NCBI RefSeq assembly: GCF_910592395.1
Contig: NC_088316.1
Coordinates: 10,788,001 to 10,852,000 of the forward strand
Source: Lineus longissimus
Taxonomy: Eukaryota; Nemertea; Pilidiophora; Heteronemertea; Lineidae
DNA: 64,000 nucleotides
Reading direction: 5' to 3'
Shown one piece after another: positions 8,279 to 19,208 of this stretch (within the stretch, counting starts at the first letter, position 1; each line of letters begins with the position of its first letter). The notes beneath the pieces are model-generated. The model made no database searches and was not told the origin of the DNA. It saw only the letters and a list, made by a program, of their open reading frames with translations. Both the position numbers and the translations under genes were made by a program.

Positions 8279-9535
8279 TTAGTGTTGGAGTGAAGCAATC
8301 TGAGAATTCTGGATGTTTACCTGGGCGTCAGAAACCACGAATATGTGCATTTTGTATGGTCCCTTTCCAGATTTCTTTGTAATAGATAATTGAATACCAT
8401 CTTTTGTGTTCTGGAGCTTCTTTCCTGATCCGTGTAGACGATTATCTTCAGAAGTTCTCAGGTCCAACCATAAACCATAGTGATTAGAATCACCATAGTA
8501 TTTCTCCATGGTCATGTTACAGTCATGAGTTTTCTTCAAATCTTCAGACATAAAATGTTTCTTGATCTCCTCCCATTGATCCATCATTCTCATTCCTTCT
8601 GGGAACACCTGATTGGCAACACCCTCTATTGTGATCTGCACTTTACTTATGTTAGTGTTTTCAAACTTCTCTGAATCTCTAGCTCCATCTACATAGTCAG
8701 ACACAAATAGTAATAATAATCCTTTAATAGACATTCTTGGAAAGTTGATGTTCTCATTAATTAGTGTTTCATTAGCAGTAACATTGACTGTCTTAAAATG
8801 GTCTACCCAATCATAAAATATTGAGAATCCAGAATTGTACTTGTTACTCAATTGACTAGCAATCATTTTGTTGGTTACGGTATCATATTCAAAACAAATA
8901 TTCTCTAGTTTGTAGCCCATACTTGCTGTGGTTGCGGTAACTATGATCTCTTCCTTTGGTGCTAATGTGATTTCAATGATAACATCTTCTTGAATTGGAA
9001 ACTTGTAAAATGGAGCATGATGATGGAATAGTTCAAAATCTAATGGTATTTTGTACTTCTTGTCAAACACTTTCTTTAAAGTCTTTTCATTAGCTGTTTC
9101 TCCAGTGACATCAGCTTCAGCGACTCCTGATCTTAATTCTCTAAGATTTTCTGATTGAATACCCTGAAAAACTCTATCATTTCTTTCTTCTCCAGTTAGC
9201 CACAGATCTTTAAATGTAGAATAATGACTGTATTCGTCAAGGTCAAATATCTGCTCTGTTCCCCACTTAACCACCATCTTTGAAATCAGGTTTCTACCAA
9301 GATTATTTACAACACTATTTTTAGAATCACCAGAAATGGTTACATCAGCAGACAGATAAAGAGATTTAGGTACAAAGAATGTATTCTCTCGCAATGCCGG
9401 TATTCTAACATACAAAGTTTCTTTGGGGTTAGCAGATGATGGGTTATGAGTAATGATATGATGCTGCCTCTCAGCTTTTAAACCAAGTGGAATCTTATGT
9501 GCCCTTTCGGTATTTAATAAATATCCTGTTGCCAT
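8279..9535 (-). CDS. MCP: Major capsid protein (double jelly-roll type)
   Basis: The largest minus-strand frame (418 residues), open throughout. It begins MATGYLLNTERAHKIPLG and is beta-rich with long polar loops. Place and size match the major capsid gene of animal Polintons, and the sequence style matches the family often labelled F54H12.2-like in invertebrate genomes. Such proteins form the trimeric capsomer of icosahedral particles. The leader is AT-rich but lacks the exact TAAATG found at other genes. The assignment is by family resemblance and context, without a structural search. Confidence 0.8.
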   Translation of the reverse strand: MATGYLLNTERAHKIPLGLKAERQHHIITHNPSSANPKETLYVRIPALRENTFFVPKSLYLSADVTISGDSKNSVVNNLGRNLISKMVVKWGTEQIFDLDEYSHYSTFKDLWLTGEERNDRVFQGIQSENLRELRSGVAEADVTGETANEKTLKKVFDKKYKIPLDFELFHHHAPFYKFPIQEDVIIEITLAPKEEIIVTATTASMGYKLENICFEYDTVTNKMIASQLSNKYNSGFSIFYDWVDHFKTVNVTANETLINENINFPRMSIKGLLLLFVSDYVDGARDSEKFENTNISKVQITIEGVANQVFPEGMRMMDQWEEIKKHFMSEDLKKTHDCNMTMEKYYGDSNHYGLWLDLRTSEDNRLHGSGKKLQNTKDGIQLSITKKSGKGPYKMHIFVVSDAQVNIQNSQIASLQH

Positions 9536-9578
9536 TTTCTATTTATTTACTAGTAAAATTATGTGGACTTTGAAGATC

Positions 9579-9715
9579 ACTCATTTCGCAAACGTAGTAA
9601 TCAATAAGATTCTCTTAGAAGAGAATAACTAGGTCATTGGATTCTCTTCTAAGAGAATATCTAGGTCAGATTGATTGGATTCTCTTAGAAGAGAATCACT
9701 TACTGCGAAATGACT
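9579..9715. repeat. Three-copy palindrome array inside a larger inverted repeat
   Basis: The 18-bp near-palindrome ATTCTCTTAGAAGAGAAT occurs at 9609-9626, inverted at 9641-9658, and direct again at 9679-9696. The trio is enclosed by imperfect inverted arms (TCATTTCGCA near 9583 and TGCGAAATGA near 9704). It lies just upstream of the major capsid gene start, at the element's right side. It could be an end-recognition, replication or promoter structure; the function is unknown. Confidence 0.75.
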
Positions 9716-9855
9716 TAATTGGATTTTCCTCGTATTGGCTGGTTTACGAGGTAGTGTTTTCCCCGTAATACGATCGATATTTTGTTAAAGCTGACAGATT
9801 TCTACAGTATATTCCCTCACCATTTCATTGCAACGCTTCACTGGGAATCTCATGA

Positions 9856-9998
9856 ATGATAGAATATATGTATTGCGATGGATTGGTTCTTTGGGGTTGT
9901 AGGCTTATTTGGGGCAAAAGACCTGTAAGGTCTTTGGTCAAAAGGGCCTAAAGCATAACCTAGTTCCTACCATCGCAATACATATATTCTCCTATCAG
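9856..9998. repeat. MITE-like element or long hairpin with perfect 21-bp arms
   Basis: 9861-9881 and 9970-9990 are perfect reverse complements over 21 bp, and the pairing extends outward with small bulges (TGATAG against CTATCA). The loop of about 88 bp contains a minor hairpin (AGACCTGTAAGGTCT). No clear target duplication was found. It could be a small MITE or a structural element of the Polinton end. Confidence 0.7.
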
Positions 9999-10510
9999 TA
10001 TCATTTATAAAAGTATGTATTGGTGATTGTTTCATTTGTGATAGATAATGTTAGGCTATACCAATTGTCTAATCTTGAAGTATTCAGCTTGTTAATTAAG
10101 CTGAATAGTTCAAGGTGTCATTTCATATTTCATATATGCCTTTGGATAAATCCATGTCAGACATGAACCCCCCAAACAAAGTAGGCGGGTTAATTACAAC
10201 CCGCACTTGTTTGTTGTCTGGTTTGTTTGTTTGTCATAGTCCCCTCTGTTTACAAGGAGCTAAGGAGCTAAAACTTAATCCTACTGCTTGACCGGCTTGG
10301 GTTTAAGGATTAACTCAGATACTAATGGAAAGAGTATGAAATGGTTACAATTATCGGTGAAAACATCATTAACTTGACCATCCCTCTTGAAACAACAACA
10401 ACATAATATGGAGCCGGACTTCAAAGATGCTATCGCAGCATTATACTTGACCAGTAACATTGATATCATTGTTGTTGGTCCCAAGCTTACCCATGTAAAG
10501 GAAGGGGCAT

Positions 10511-11871
10511 GTGTATGGTGCAATCGGTTGTCTGATATTCTACAGTGTGAAAATTGTCAATCTGATGAATGGGAAGGAAAAGAGGTTGGGGCCGTATCCA
10601 GTAAACGGTTATTGCGTGGAAACAGACACTGTGTACCAGTTTGACGGTTGTTATTTCCATTCGCAAGAATGCTCGTTGACTAGGAATGCATTCGCCAATA
10701 ACGAACTCAAAGAGATCATGCGCCAGAGAAAAAATCGTACATTGAGCAGAGATGAGTACGTGGCTACGAAATGTAGTAAAATCATTAAAATGCGCGAATG
10801 CGAATTCATTGCTCAAATCAGAACTGACGAGAAGTTAGCAAAGTTCTTGGAGGCTTTCAAAAAGCCTACTGAGAAAGGCCGTCATAATCAGCTTACCAAA
10901 AAGCAGATTATTGATCTCGTCAAGGAGGATAAACTATTCGGTATGGTGGAGTGCGATATTGTCGTTCCACCATATCTGGAGAAAAGGTTTAGCGAGATGA
11001 CTCCGATATTTAAGAATATCAATATTCCTTTCGAATCCATTGGGGATCATATGAAACAGCACGCCAACGTTTTCAATCTATCTCAAAAGCCGAGACGTTC
11101 GCTAATCGGGAGTATGCGCGGCGACAAGATTTTGTTAGCTACCCCTATGTTAAGATGGTATTTACTCCAAGGTCTGCAGGTCACGCGAATATACGAGGTG
11201 GTTGAATACACCCGAAATGCTTGTTTCCAAAAGTTCGTACAAGATATAAGCCAGACGCCAGACGCAAGGGTGACCGCAACCCTCAGCATGCCATTGTTGC
11301 CGATACAATGAAATTGATCGGAAATAGTTCACACGGGTTCATGATCATGAATAAAGAAAAACATCGTCATACTTGCTATGCTATCAGAAAGCACAAAGCA
11401 CAGTTGAAAGTTAATGATAAGCAGTTTCGTAAAATGACTCATTTTTCTAGTTTGAAATGGCCAAGCGAAATATTCAGATGGATCTCCCAATTCAGTATGC
11501 TAAACTGCGGATGTTAGACTTCTACTACAATCTTGTTGATAAGTATATGCCCGTGATTCAGGATACCGACTCTGTCTACTTGGCACTTGCGGGGAAAACG
11601 CTGGAATCACAAATCCATCTGTCTATGCTGGCTAAGTTCCAGAGTGAGAGTAAGTTGTGGTTTCCCCGAACCGAACTTGAAGCGGACAGGGCTTACGATA
11701 AGCGAAAGCCTGGCCTCTTCAAGGTCGAGTTCGAGGGAGATGTTATGATTGGACTCTGCTCTAAGTTGTACTGTATCGCCAAGCGCGACGAAAGAACAGG
11801 GCGACTGGTTAATAAATTCAGCTGCAAAGGAGAAAATCCGAACTCGCCACCAACCTGATAGAAATATACAA
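10511..11871 (+). pseudogene. Second, different family B DNA polymerase (Polinton-type), frameshifted
   Basis: Three overlapping frames together match the central and C-terminal part of a Polinton-type PolB distinct from that at 3-2474. 10511-11311 carries FDGCYFHSQEC (nuclease-like region) and an FGMVECDIVVP segment; 11221-11517 carries the motif-B-like GNSSHGFMI; 11457-11858 carries motif C as IQDTDSVYL. At least two frameshifts (about 11220-11300 and 11457-11510) and early termination make it a pseudogene. The N-terminal exonuclease region is not evident upstream. It is a relic of another Polinton copy beside the intact one. Confidence 0.8.
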
Positions 11872-12131
11872 CCGCGTTCTCTTCACTGAAAGATCGCATA
11901 GTGTGGTGAATCGTGAGTTTTAGACTACACAAGGGGCAAAGGAACACGTACAGACAGGGAAAGGTCGGGATGGTGTATTTCTACCCAAAACGTCAGGTTC
12001 AAGCTGATGGTATTACTATAATTCCTTTGGAAATTTAAATCTCTTGTATTCGCTCAACGCCTGTGATGACGTAGCACTCGCAATGTTTTTCTCCAATAAT
12101 TTGATGTATATAACTCCCTAGGAAATATTTT

Positions 12132-12256
12132 GGACTCTGCTCCAAGTTGTACTGTATCGCCAAACGCGACGAAAGAACAGGGCTACTGGTTAATAAATTC
12201 AGCTGCAAAGGTGTGAGAAAATCCGAACTCGCCACCAACCCGATAGAAATATACAA
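12132..12256 (+). repeat. Duplicate of a PolB segment
   Basis: About 120 bp repeat 11751-11871 with a few substitutions. The downstream copy keeps four bases missing upstream (AAAGGTGTGAG against AAAGGAG). The two are therefore either separate relics or a duplication that predates the small deletion. The interval 11872-12131 between them shows no gene. Confidence 0.75.
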
Positions 12257-12598
12257 ACGCCTTTGTTCTGTATTGACTTGCAATAAATATTCAATTATAT
12301 TAAACATTCTCATGTCTTAATTCCCATTCTTGACGACACACTTCTTAACGACACACTTCTAGATGTCACAAGTCTTAATTGAACCCTGCCCCACCTGACT
12401 GTATGGGCGATTAATATTCATTGATAATTCATTCATGATTTGGTAGTGTTTGAATATTAGTCACCCATACAGCCAGGTCAGCCAGGCAGCCACCCTCAGC
12501 AAACTCAGCCAACCTCAGCCAAGGTAAGAAACGTACAGCCATCACTCAGCCAACTCAGCCAACCTCAGCCAAGGTACGAAACGTACAGCCATCACTAC
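12257..12598. other. Non-coding interval with short tandem repeats
   Basis: No gene is seen. 12320-12375 repeats ACGACACACTTCT-like words. 12475-12595 contains a roughly 47-bp tandem duplication (ACTCAGCCAACCTCAGCCAA followed by GGTA(A/C)GAAACGTACAGCCATCACT) made of internal CAGCCAA repeats. Confidence 0.6.
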
Positions 12599-13075
12599 TT
12601 GTGATGACGCCGAGGAAAAAGAAGCCTACATAAAACATTATGAGGAGAAGGAAGGGATTCGATTAGATGAGAGGAAGATTGAAAAAAAACCTGGCCTACG
12701 CTCAGTGGCCAAGAACGTTCTAAATTCATTTTGGGGTTTTTAGGTAAAAGACCCAATATGCCACAAGTAGAGAACGTGTCGGACGTAGATCGGTTCTACG
12801 AGCTATTGACAGATAGCAAACTGGTCATGCGCCATGTCCAGTTTATCACCGATGAAATGGTTCAGATTGAATTCACCGAGCGGTCTGCTTTTGTAATGCC
12901 CACGAATACAAATATTGTGTTGGCCCCTTACACTACGTCACATGCCTGTTTGAAATTGTATAGTATGATCGAACCCCTTGACAACAGGGTGCTTTACTAC
13001 GACACCGATTCTATAATCTATCTACATAAAGAGAATATGAAGAGTTTGGTTCCAAAACGCGATATCCGCCAAATC
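12599..13075 (+). pseudogene. Fragment of a further family B DNA polymerase
   Basis: One frame from about 12599 ends at the motif-B-like VLNSFWGF and hits a stop (12739-12741). Coding-like sequence continues in another frame from 12731 with GKRPNMPQ, ending with motif C as YYDTDSIIYL (about 12990-13025). This is the palm region of a Polinton-type PolB, apparently of a lineage different from 3-2474. A frameshift at about 12735 and missing flanks make it a relic. It may have belonged to the same original gene as 10511-11871 or to a third element; short overlap prevents a decision. Confidence 0.7.
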
Positions 13076-13391
13076 AAAAATTTAAATAATCCCACCACCA
13101 TTCTGTTCGCCATGGATAGTACTTTGCATGCCTCCATCATTTTTTTTTCAAAACGCGATAAAAACCATACCTCTATGCACGATAAAAATCAGGTTTTTTT
13201 TCCGTTTTGCAATAAATGCCACACTCGTTTTTTTATAGACCACGATACATCCTTTCAACCAATCACCGCTAACGTTGTTTGTGTCTTTGAACATAATTAT
13301 CCAACATGGCGGCGCCCATGAATTAGGCTGCTCACACAGAAATTTCCCGTTTTTAGTACAGAATAACAATGAAATAATGAACGATTTTGAT
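13076..13391. other. Non-coding interval
   Basis: Contains T-rich runs (13139-13147, 13195-13202) and no recognisable gene or repeat. Confidence 0.5.
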
Positions 13392-14290
13392 GGTACAGAG
13401 GAAAGGGTGGTTCTATCTCCCGTCGGGAAGAACGTAGGGCATCAAAAGACAATCACAAGCGTGAAAATGATCAGAAAAACCAGCATTCAGGTGCTGGTAA
13501 AATTCCGTCCATTGCATGCACACATACATGGGCTAATAATGGGGGTCGATGTCAAGCTGATCGACATACTCCAGCGGCTATAACCCTAAACTATGATTCA
13601 ATGAATGGGAAGAGTAGCAAAAACGCGCAGGACCAGGCTCTGCTCCTCCTTATGACGATCAATAAAGCTAAAAGGCATCGTTTATCTGTTGAAAATGAAG
13701 CTGCCAGGAAGGACAGGAATGTCACTGTGAAGTACAGTCTGGTGACTGAGGAACATCCACGAAAGCTACCTGTATGCAAGGCAACATTTTTAAAGGTTTT
13801 AGGTGAGTGCCTGTTCTGTCCTGATGAGGCCTAAGCATAGGCCTTGCCTCTCTTTACTGACTGGTCAGCACAAAAATCCACTGGCCCTGCCTAACCCTTT
13901 CTGTTTTAACAGCATTATTGACATAGTGTTTACAGTTCACTAGCTGCATAGGAAAACATGCTGTATTCAATTGATTAGGGCCCACAAGGGGGCTGCTATG
14001 GAAGTGGGAGCCTTGTAAACAGCTTAGCAATTTGTGGCTCTATCCGGACACCCTTTTTTCTACCCCCCACCCCATGATTAATGAGATGTTTTCGTTTCTT
14101 TCCAGGTGTATCCAAAGACCGAGTGTCTCGAATTGCCAGGTATTATGCTGAACATGGAAAGCACTGGCCAGAAAACAGAGGTGGTGGACGTAAACTTGAA
14201 GAGAATAGGAATAAAAAGAATCTGATCATCGAGCATGTCCAGAGTTTTACATGCAGGGCCAGTCACTATGTGCGACAGAGAGTTTAGAAA
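13392..14290 (+). pseudogene. Two-exon gene fragment, intron 13803-14105, interrupted downstream
   Basis: The first frame is open from about 13392 to a donor at 13803 (G|gtgagt), and the second from an acceptor at 14105 (tttctttccag|) to a stop at 14287. Splicing keeps the phase and joins PVCKATFLKVLG to VSKDRVSRIARYY across a split Gly codon. The sequence has the style of the many-copy DDE-transposase-like proteins of invertebrates, in which a cysteine-rich N-terminus is followed by a VCKxxFL-LG segment and a later SHY motif (here CRASHYVRQ). The fragment ends about 210 bp before the pogo terminus at 14501. Function is not assigned. It could be part of a host gene or a domesticated transposase. 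Confidence 0.55.
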
Positions 14291-14500
14291 ATGGAGGGGG
14301 GGGGCCAAAAAACTGGAACAGAGTAAAGAGCCTCGTGGCCTGGGTGTGGTGGATTCTGGGAGCAACGCGGGCGCAGAAGCCATTTTGTTTGGGATAAATA
14401 AACCTCATGTTGCGGCACCCTCAGAGAAACTTAAATTTGTAGCACTTCCCTTCTTGCACTTTTGCAGGTAAGCGGTACATCTGGGCCAAAACGACAGATA

Positions 14501-14603
14501 CCGTATTTTTCGGACTATAAGGCGCGGGCAAAAATTTTGAAATGGCCCCAAATCGGGGGGGAGGGGGGTGCGTCTTATGGTCCGGTGCGCCTTTTCTGTG
14601 GCC
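14501..14603 (+). repeat. Left pogo terminus with subterminal fold-back
   Basis: 14511-14525 (CGGACTATAAGGCGC) is mirrored by an inverted partner (GCGTCTTATGGTCCG) at about 14570-14585 and followed by GGTGCGCC. Similar modules occur at 30515-30550 and 30570-30600. Such repeated binding-site-like modules are expected to bind the transposase; that is inference. Confidence 0.7.
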
Positions 14604-15192
14604 CCTGACCAATTTTTCAGGGCTTAGTCATGAAAAATCATTTTACAGGTAAGTATTTGTAACCTCATGATTTCGGCAAATTGAGTTTATGAGCATAAAA
14701 ACAGAGTGAACTGAACAGACAAAAGGGAATCCGGAGTCGGAAATGAACGCCTTCCATGTTGATGTTGATGTTTACATCAGTATAGCAGGATTCCATTGTG
14801 GCCGTTACACGTTCTGTCGCCGTTGCAAAGGGGACCGTCTCGGAACTTCATAAATGACGTGTGAACTTTTCTCTCACGAGCAATCAATTGACTGTAACGT
14901 TGTTTATGGATTTGTCCACTGTATTATTTGTTGTTAATAAACCTTGTCATGAATAAAAAATAGAATTGAGGGAGAATAATGAAACAGCTAATGCAGTTTT
15001 ATTTTATTCCTCTCAATTTTTAGTCTTATCATTATTTCTAGACTGATCAAGTCATACCATGGAGGTAAAAAAAGATAAATGATAGTTTATTTTCCTATTT
15101 TCGTCAAATTATATAGGATTTTTTTCATTCAACCACGAAAATGTTTGGTTTTAAATGCCCTTCTCATGTAAACTGTGTCAGTTAATGTCATT
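14604..15192. other. Presumed 5' internal part of the pogo element
   Basis: No open gene is seen. AT-rich DNA ends at the gypsy insertion site, where TCATT (15188-15192) is the left copy of the target duplication. Confidence 0.4.
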
Positions 15193-15376
15193 TGTCGTGT
15201 TCGTGTCTTCGGCTGTTAACACGGTCTATTCGGAATTAGTAATTGTCGTGGTTGTTACGAGCACGAGTGAAATAAAGTGAACATTGTATTCTACACTGCT
15301 GATCAAATTCGTCCTTTAGATTAGATTCGCCAGGTTAGATCCGTAAAGCAACGTAACACAGTGGAAGAATACAACA
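15193..15376 (+). repeat. 5' LTR of the first gypsy element
   Basis: 184 bp, TG...CA ends. Identical by eye to 21127-21310; bases 25-184 of it recur at 23069-23228. Contains an AATAAAG word (about 15271) usable as a poly(A) signal. Confidence 0.95.
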
Positions 15377-15377
15377 T

Positions 15378-15388
15378 TGGCGACGAGG
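15378..15388 (+). promoter_or_regulatory. Primer-binding site, tRNA-Ser(GCU)-like
   Basis: TGGCGACGAGG is the complement of a tRNA 3' end CCTCGTCGCCA, the end of animal tRNA-Ser(GCU). It starts two bases after the left LTR, as expected for first-strand priming. Confidence 0.75.
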
Positions 15389-15398
15389 AAAAACTAGA

Positions 15399-16547
15399 AT
15401 GGCTGCAGTACAGGTAGAATTACCGGCTTTAGAAAGGTTCGAAGCCAGCGGCTCCTGTACGAGCCTGGCGCCAAAATGGCGGAAATGGAAGAGAAACTTC
15501 GAAGTGTATTGCGCTGCCAAGGCGGTAGTTAACATGCCTCAAAAGCGGGCATTACTGCTCCACTGTGCTGGGCCGCAGGTCCAAGAACTGTTCGATACTC
15601 TAGTGGATCCTGGTCCAACCCCTGCGTTGGATGCGGATGGCAATCCGGTGGCGGATGCAGCCAATGTATTCCAGAAGGTGGTGCGTACGTTGGATGCTCA
15701 TTTCTTGCCCAAAGTTAATGAACCGTTTGAGCGGCATCTTTTCCGTGGCTTGCATCAGAAGGAGGATGAATCCACCGACCAATTTGTGTCGAGGCTGAAG
15801 ACACAAGCAGCCTTGTGCAATTTTGCGGACCAAGATATCGATATAAGAGACCAGATTATAGAAAAATGCCGTTCCATCAAGTTAAAACGCAAACTTTTAG
15901 AACAGAAAGACTTAACATTGACCCGTGCACTAGAAATAGCACGCGTTCAGGAGAGCGTGAACCAGCAGATGGCTGCGTTGGCCATTAAGTCAGAGTCTAC
16001 CCCAAGTGCAAACTGGGTGGGGGAGGCGAGAAAGGGTCAAGGTCACGAGGAACCTAAATTCGAAAAAAATAAGAAAAGGACTGACAATCGTAAAAGTAAA
16101 ACCTCTAGTGGTGCCAAGACTGGTGCTTGTTATCGTTGTGGCAGAGAGGGGTATTATGGGCGCGATCCCACATGCCCGGCTAAGGGCAAGACGTGTTCAA
16201 AGTGCTCCGGCAGGGATCATTTCGCTGTCGTTTGTAAATCTAAGAAGAATAACAATCATAATGTCAATGTGTTGGGTCAAGCCGAAGGTGAGCACGATGA
16301 TGACTATGCGTTTCTGATCAGAGATGGCGCCACAGGCACAACAAACAGGTTGCCAATTGAGATTGGTGGAGTTAAACTCGAAATGTTGATTGACTCTGGT
16401 GCTACGTGTAATGTCGTGGACGAGGATACCTGGAAAGCTCTGAAGAAGAGCAGAATCGACTGTAAATCTGAAGTTACACCCCCAGGACGTATGCTTCAGA
16501 GAAACCATTGTCTGTCAAGGGTCGATTTGCGTGCGAAACCAGAGTAG
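15399..16547 (+). pseudogene. gag: Gypsy gag with zinc knuckles and start of aspartic protease
   Basis: Starts MAAVQVELPALERF 11 bp after the primer-binding site. The first 180 residues are a Metaviridae capsid-like helical domain. Two CCHC-like knuckles follow (CYRCGREGYYGRDPTC and CSKCSGRDHFAVVC, about residues 244-280). The protease active site LIDSGATCNVVD appears at about 330. The frame then terminates within the protease, while coding resemblance continues in another frame from about 16480, so one frameshift lies near 16480-16510. Its place inside the protease argues for mutation rather than programmed frameshifting. Confidence 0.88.
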
Positions 16548-17629
16548 GCGATCACGTGGTACCAGGTGACTTCATTGTTGTTAAAGGGCGAGGTGTCCCA
16601 CTCCTAGGGAAGGAGACGGCAATGAAACTCGGTGTGCTCAAAATCGGTGTCGACGCTGCAAATCTAGCCGATGTGAGTGCGGTAACTGACAAAACAAGAC
16701 TTGATAAGGCCAAATTCTTGGTAGAACGGTATCCCGATTTGTTCCGTGGAGTCGGTAAACTGAAGTCTCAGCAGGTGGAGCTGCACATCAACCCGGATGT
16801 GACACCTGTAGCCCAACCTCTGAGGCGGACACCGTTCAACCTGCGCTGTAAAGTCAAGGAAAAAATGAAGGAACTGTTGGAGTTAGATATCATCGAGCCA
16901 GTGGAAGGTCCGACACCTTGGCTGAACCCTGTTGTCGTCGTACCCAAGGCAAACGGTGAAATCAGGATGTGTCTTGACATGAGAAGAGCTAATGAGGCAA
17001 TAATGCGTCCCCGTCATCCGATTCCAACGGTTGATGAACTCTTGCAGACCATGAATGGATCGAAGGTTTTCAGCAAGCTTGATCTGAAATGGGGCTACCA
17101 TCAATTGGAGCTGTCGCCTTCATCACGCAGTATCACAAACTTTGTAACTCACTGTGGTCTCCATCGCTATAAGAGACTGATTTTTGGTGTTTCTTCTGCC
17201 AGTGAACAGTATCAGCATGCTATACAAACCGCGCTAGCAGGACTTGAGGGAGTTGAGAACATCTCAGATGATATCATAGTACATGCTGAGGATCAGGAGA
17301 CACATGATAAGAGACTGATCGCTGTTCTAGAGAGACTGCAGGCATTGGGGCTCACGCTGAACCCTGATAAATGTCAGTTCAACATGGATCGTCTGGTATT
17401 CATGGGAATACTACTTTCTGAAAAGGGCATAGGCCCAACTGAGGAGCGTGTCAGAGCTATACGGGAGGCTAGGGAGCCAGAAACTGCCTCTGAGGTGCGC
17501 AGCTTCTTAGGCCTGGCCGGTTTCAGCTCTAGGTTCATTCCGCACTTCGCAACACTAGCTGATCCCCTGCGACAGTTAACTCGAAAGGACGTACCCTTCA
17601 AATTTGGCCGAGCAGAAAAATGCTTTTAA
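16508..17629 (+). pseudogene. pol: Gypsy reverse transcriptase
   Basis: Carries the protease tail and the RT domain: LRRTPFNLR, PWLNPVVVVPK, LDLKWGYHQLELSP and the catalytic box as ISDDIIVHA. The latter is a YxDD variant with Ser-Asp-Asp-type surroundings common in one large branch of animal gypsy elements. The thumb and connection (VFMGILLSEKGI, SFLGLAGFSSRFI) are present. The frame ends at 17629 through a frameshift near 17600; RNase H continues in the next frame. Confidence 0.9.
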
Positions 17630-19208
17630 AGCGCTGAAGGAGGGTCTGGCGAAGGCAGGAACTTTAGCTTATTTCAATAAGGACGCACAAACCAAAGTCG
17701 TCGCAGATGCAGGCCCAGTAGGCATTGGTGCTGTACTTGTCCAAGAGCAAAATGGTGGACTAGTGCCAGTCTGTTATGCGAGTCGCAGCCTCACGGACTG
17801 TGAAAGACGTTACTCACAAACTGAGAAAGAGGCCCTGTCTCTAGTGTGGGCATGTGAGCGTTTTCATTGTTACATATATGGCCGATCTTTTGAACTCCTG
17901 ACTGATCATAAGCCTTTGGAAGCCATATATGGGCCTAGATCCAAGCCGTGTGCGCGTGTAGAGCGGTGGGTTTTGCGACTACAACCCTATGATTACCAAG
18001 TCGTGTACATTCCCGGACACTCTAACATTGCAGATCCGTTGTCCCGTCTTCTTAGTGCAAAGTGTCAACTGGAGCACAACCACGGTGCTGAGGAATACGT
18101 ACGTTTTGTTGCTGTGAACGCAACACCTCGGGCGCTGACAACGAGACAGGTAGAGGAAGCCTCGGCGGAGGACGAGGAACTCAAAACTGTGAATCAGGCA
18201 ATTAGCTCAGGAAATTTCGATAAGTGCAAATCCTATGCGCCAATCTTACCTGAACTTTGTGTAATAGGACATTTAGTTCTGCGCGGCACACGAATAATCA
18301 TACCGCAAAAGCTGAGGGCACAAACGCTTGCCTTAGCTCATGAAGGACATTTGGGAATTGTTCGCACTAAGCAGAATCTGAGGACCAAGGTTTGGTGGCC
18401 AGGAATAGACAAAGCTGCGGAGAGGCACTGTAAATCCTGTCACGGGTGCCAGGTCGTTGCCAGACCTGACCCACCTGAACCGTTGAGACCTACTTGATTG
18501 CCCGATGGACCGTGGCAAGATCTCGCGACTGATTTGCTAGGACCATTTCCTTCAGGTCATTCTATTTTGGTTGTAGTAGACTACTATAGCCGGTATTACG
18601 AATACGCGATTATGATTTCTACTACCACTGAGAAGGTAGTCGGACGTCTGGATGAAATATTTGGTCGTCACGGTCTGCCAGTCACGATCAAATCAGATCA
18701 AGGACCACAGTTTAAATCGAAGGAATTTGCAGATTTCTGTGAGGAGAATGGTATCAGGCACGTAAAAGTTACCGCTAGGTGGGCTCAAGCCAACGGAGAA
18801 GTCGAACGCCAAAACGACTCTCTCCTTAAACGGATCCGAATCGCTCAAGTGGAAAACAAAGATTGGAGGAAAGAACTGCAAAAATACGTCGTCAAATATC
18901 GCGGATTGGAACATCCCACAACAGGCAGGAGTCCGGCTGAACTTTTATTTGGTCGTAAAATACGAGAAAAGCTCCCGGTGTTCAATGAGAAGAGGATGGC
19001 CGCATGTATGCAGATCTTGAAGCGCGCGACAAGGATGCCGAAAACAAAGGGAAAGCGAAAATCTATGCTGACAATCGTCGGAACGCGGATTATTCTGATG
19101 TTGACGTTGGTGATAAAGTGTTACTCAAACAACCTAAAGTGGACAAACTGTCTACAAATTTCAACCCTGAGCCGCATACGCTTGTGTATAAAAAGGGAAA
19201 TAGTGTGA
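17604..19208 (+). pseudogene. pol: Gypsy RNase H and integrase, with in-frame TGA
   Basis: RNase H begins VVADAGPVGIGAVL, with TEKEALSLVWA and DHKPLEAIY. The integrase zinc module follows (HEGHLGIVRTKQN ... CKSCHGC, about 18340-18455). A TGA at 18495-18497 interrupts the frame. The rve core continues in the same frame with DLATDLLGPF, IKSDQGPQF and NGEVERQND as the D, D and E positions. A further frameshift near 19000 moves the C-terminal part to 19004-19528. Confidence 0.9.

Larger units (their letters stand above)
1..9540. mobile_element. Polinton/Maverick (adintovirus-like) element, left end outside the window
   Basis: The stretch carries the diagnostic Polinton set: family B DNA polymerase with protein-primed-type motifs, retroviral-type integrase with a C-terminal chromodomain, A32-like packaging ATPase, a penton-like minor capsid protein and a double-jelly-roll-type major capsid protein. 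PolB and ATPase are on the plus strand and the rest on the minus strand. I see no adenovirus-type cysteine protease; it may lie to the left or be absent. Terminal inverted repeats cannot be verified because only one side is visible. Two genes are broken (2783-3441 and 3717-4799), while PolB, integrase, ATPase and both capsid genes are open. The copy therefore looks young but probably defective. The assignment rests on motifs seen and on known Polinton gene content. Confidence 0.9.
9541..10386. other. Non-coding right flank of the Polinton
   Basis: No gene is seen. The first part holds the palindrome cluster (9579-9715) and the long inverted repeat (9856-9998), both listed separately. 10000-10260 is ordinary AT-rich DNA with a short TTTG-rich stretch near 10205-10235. 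The element's terminal inverted repeat should lie here, but its partner is outside the window, so the boundary cannot be placed. Confidence 0.5.
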
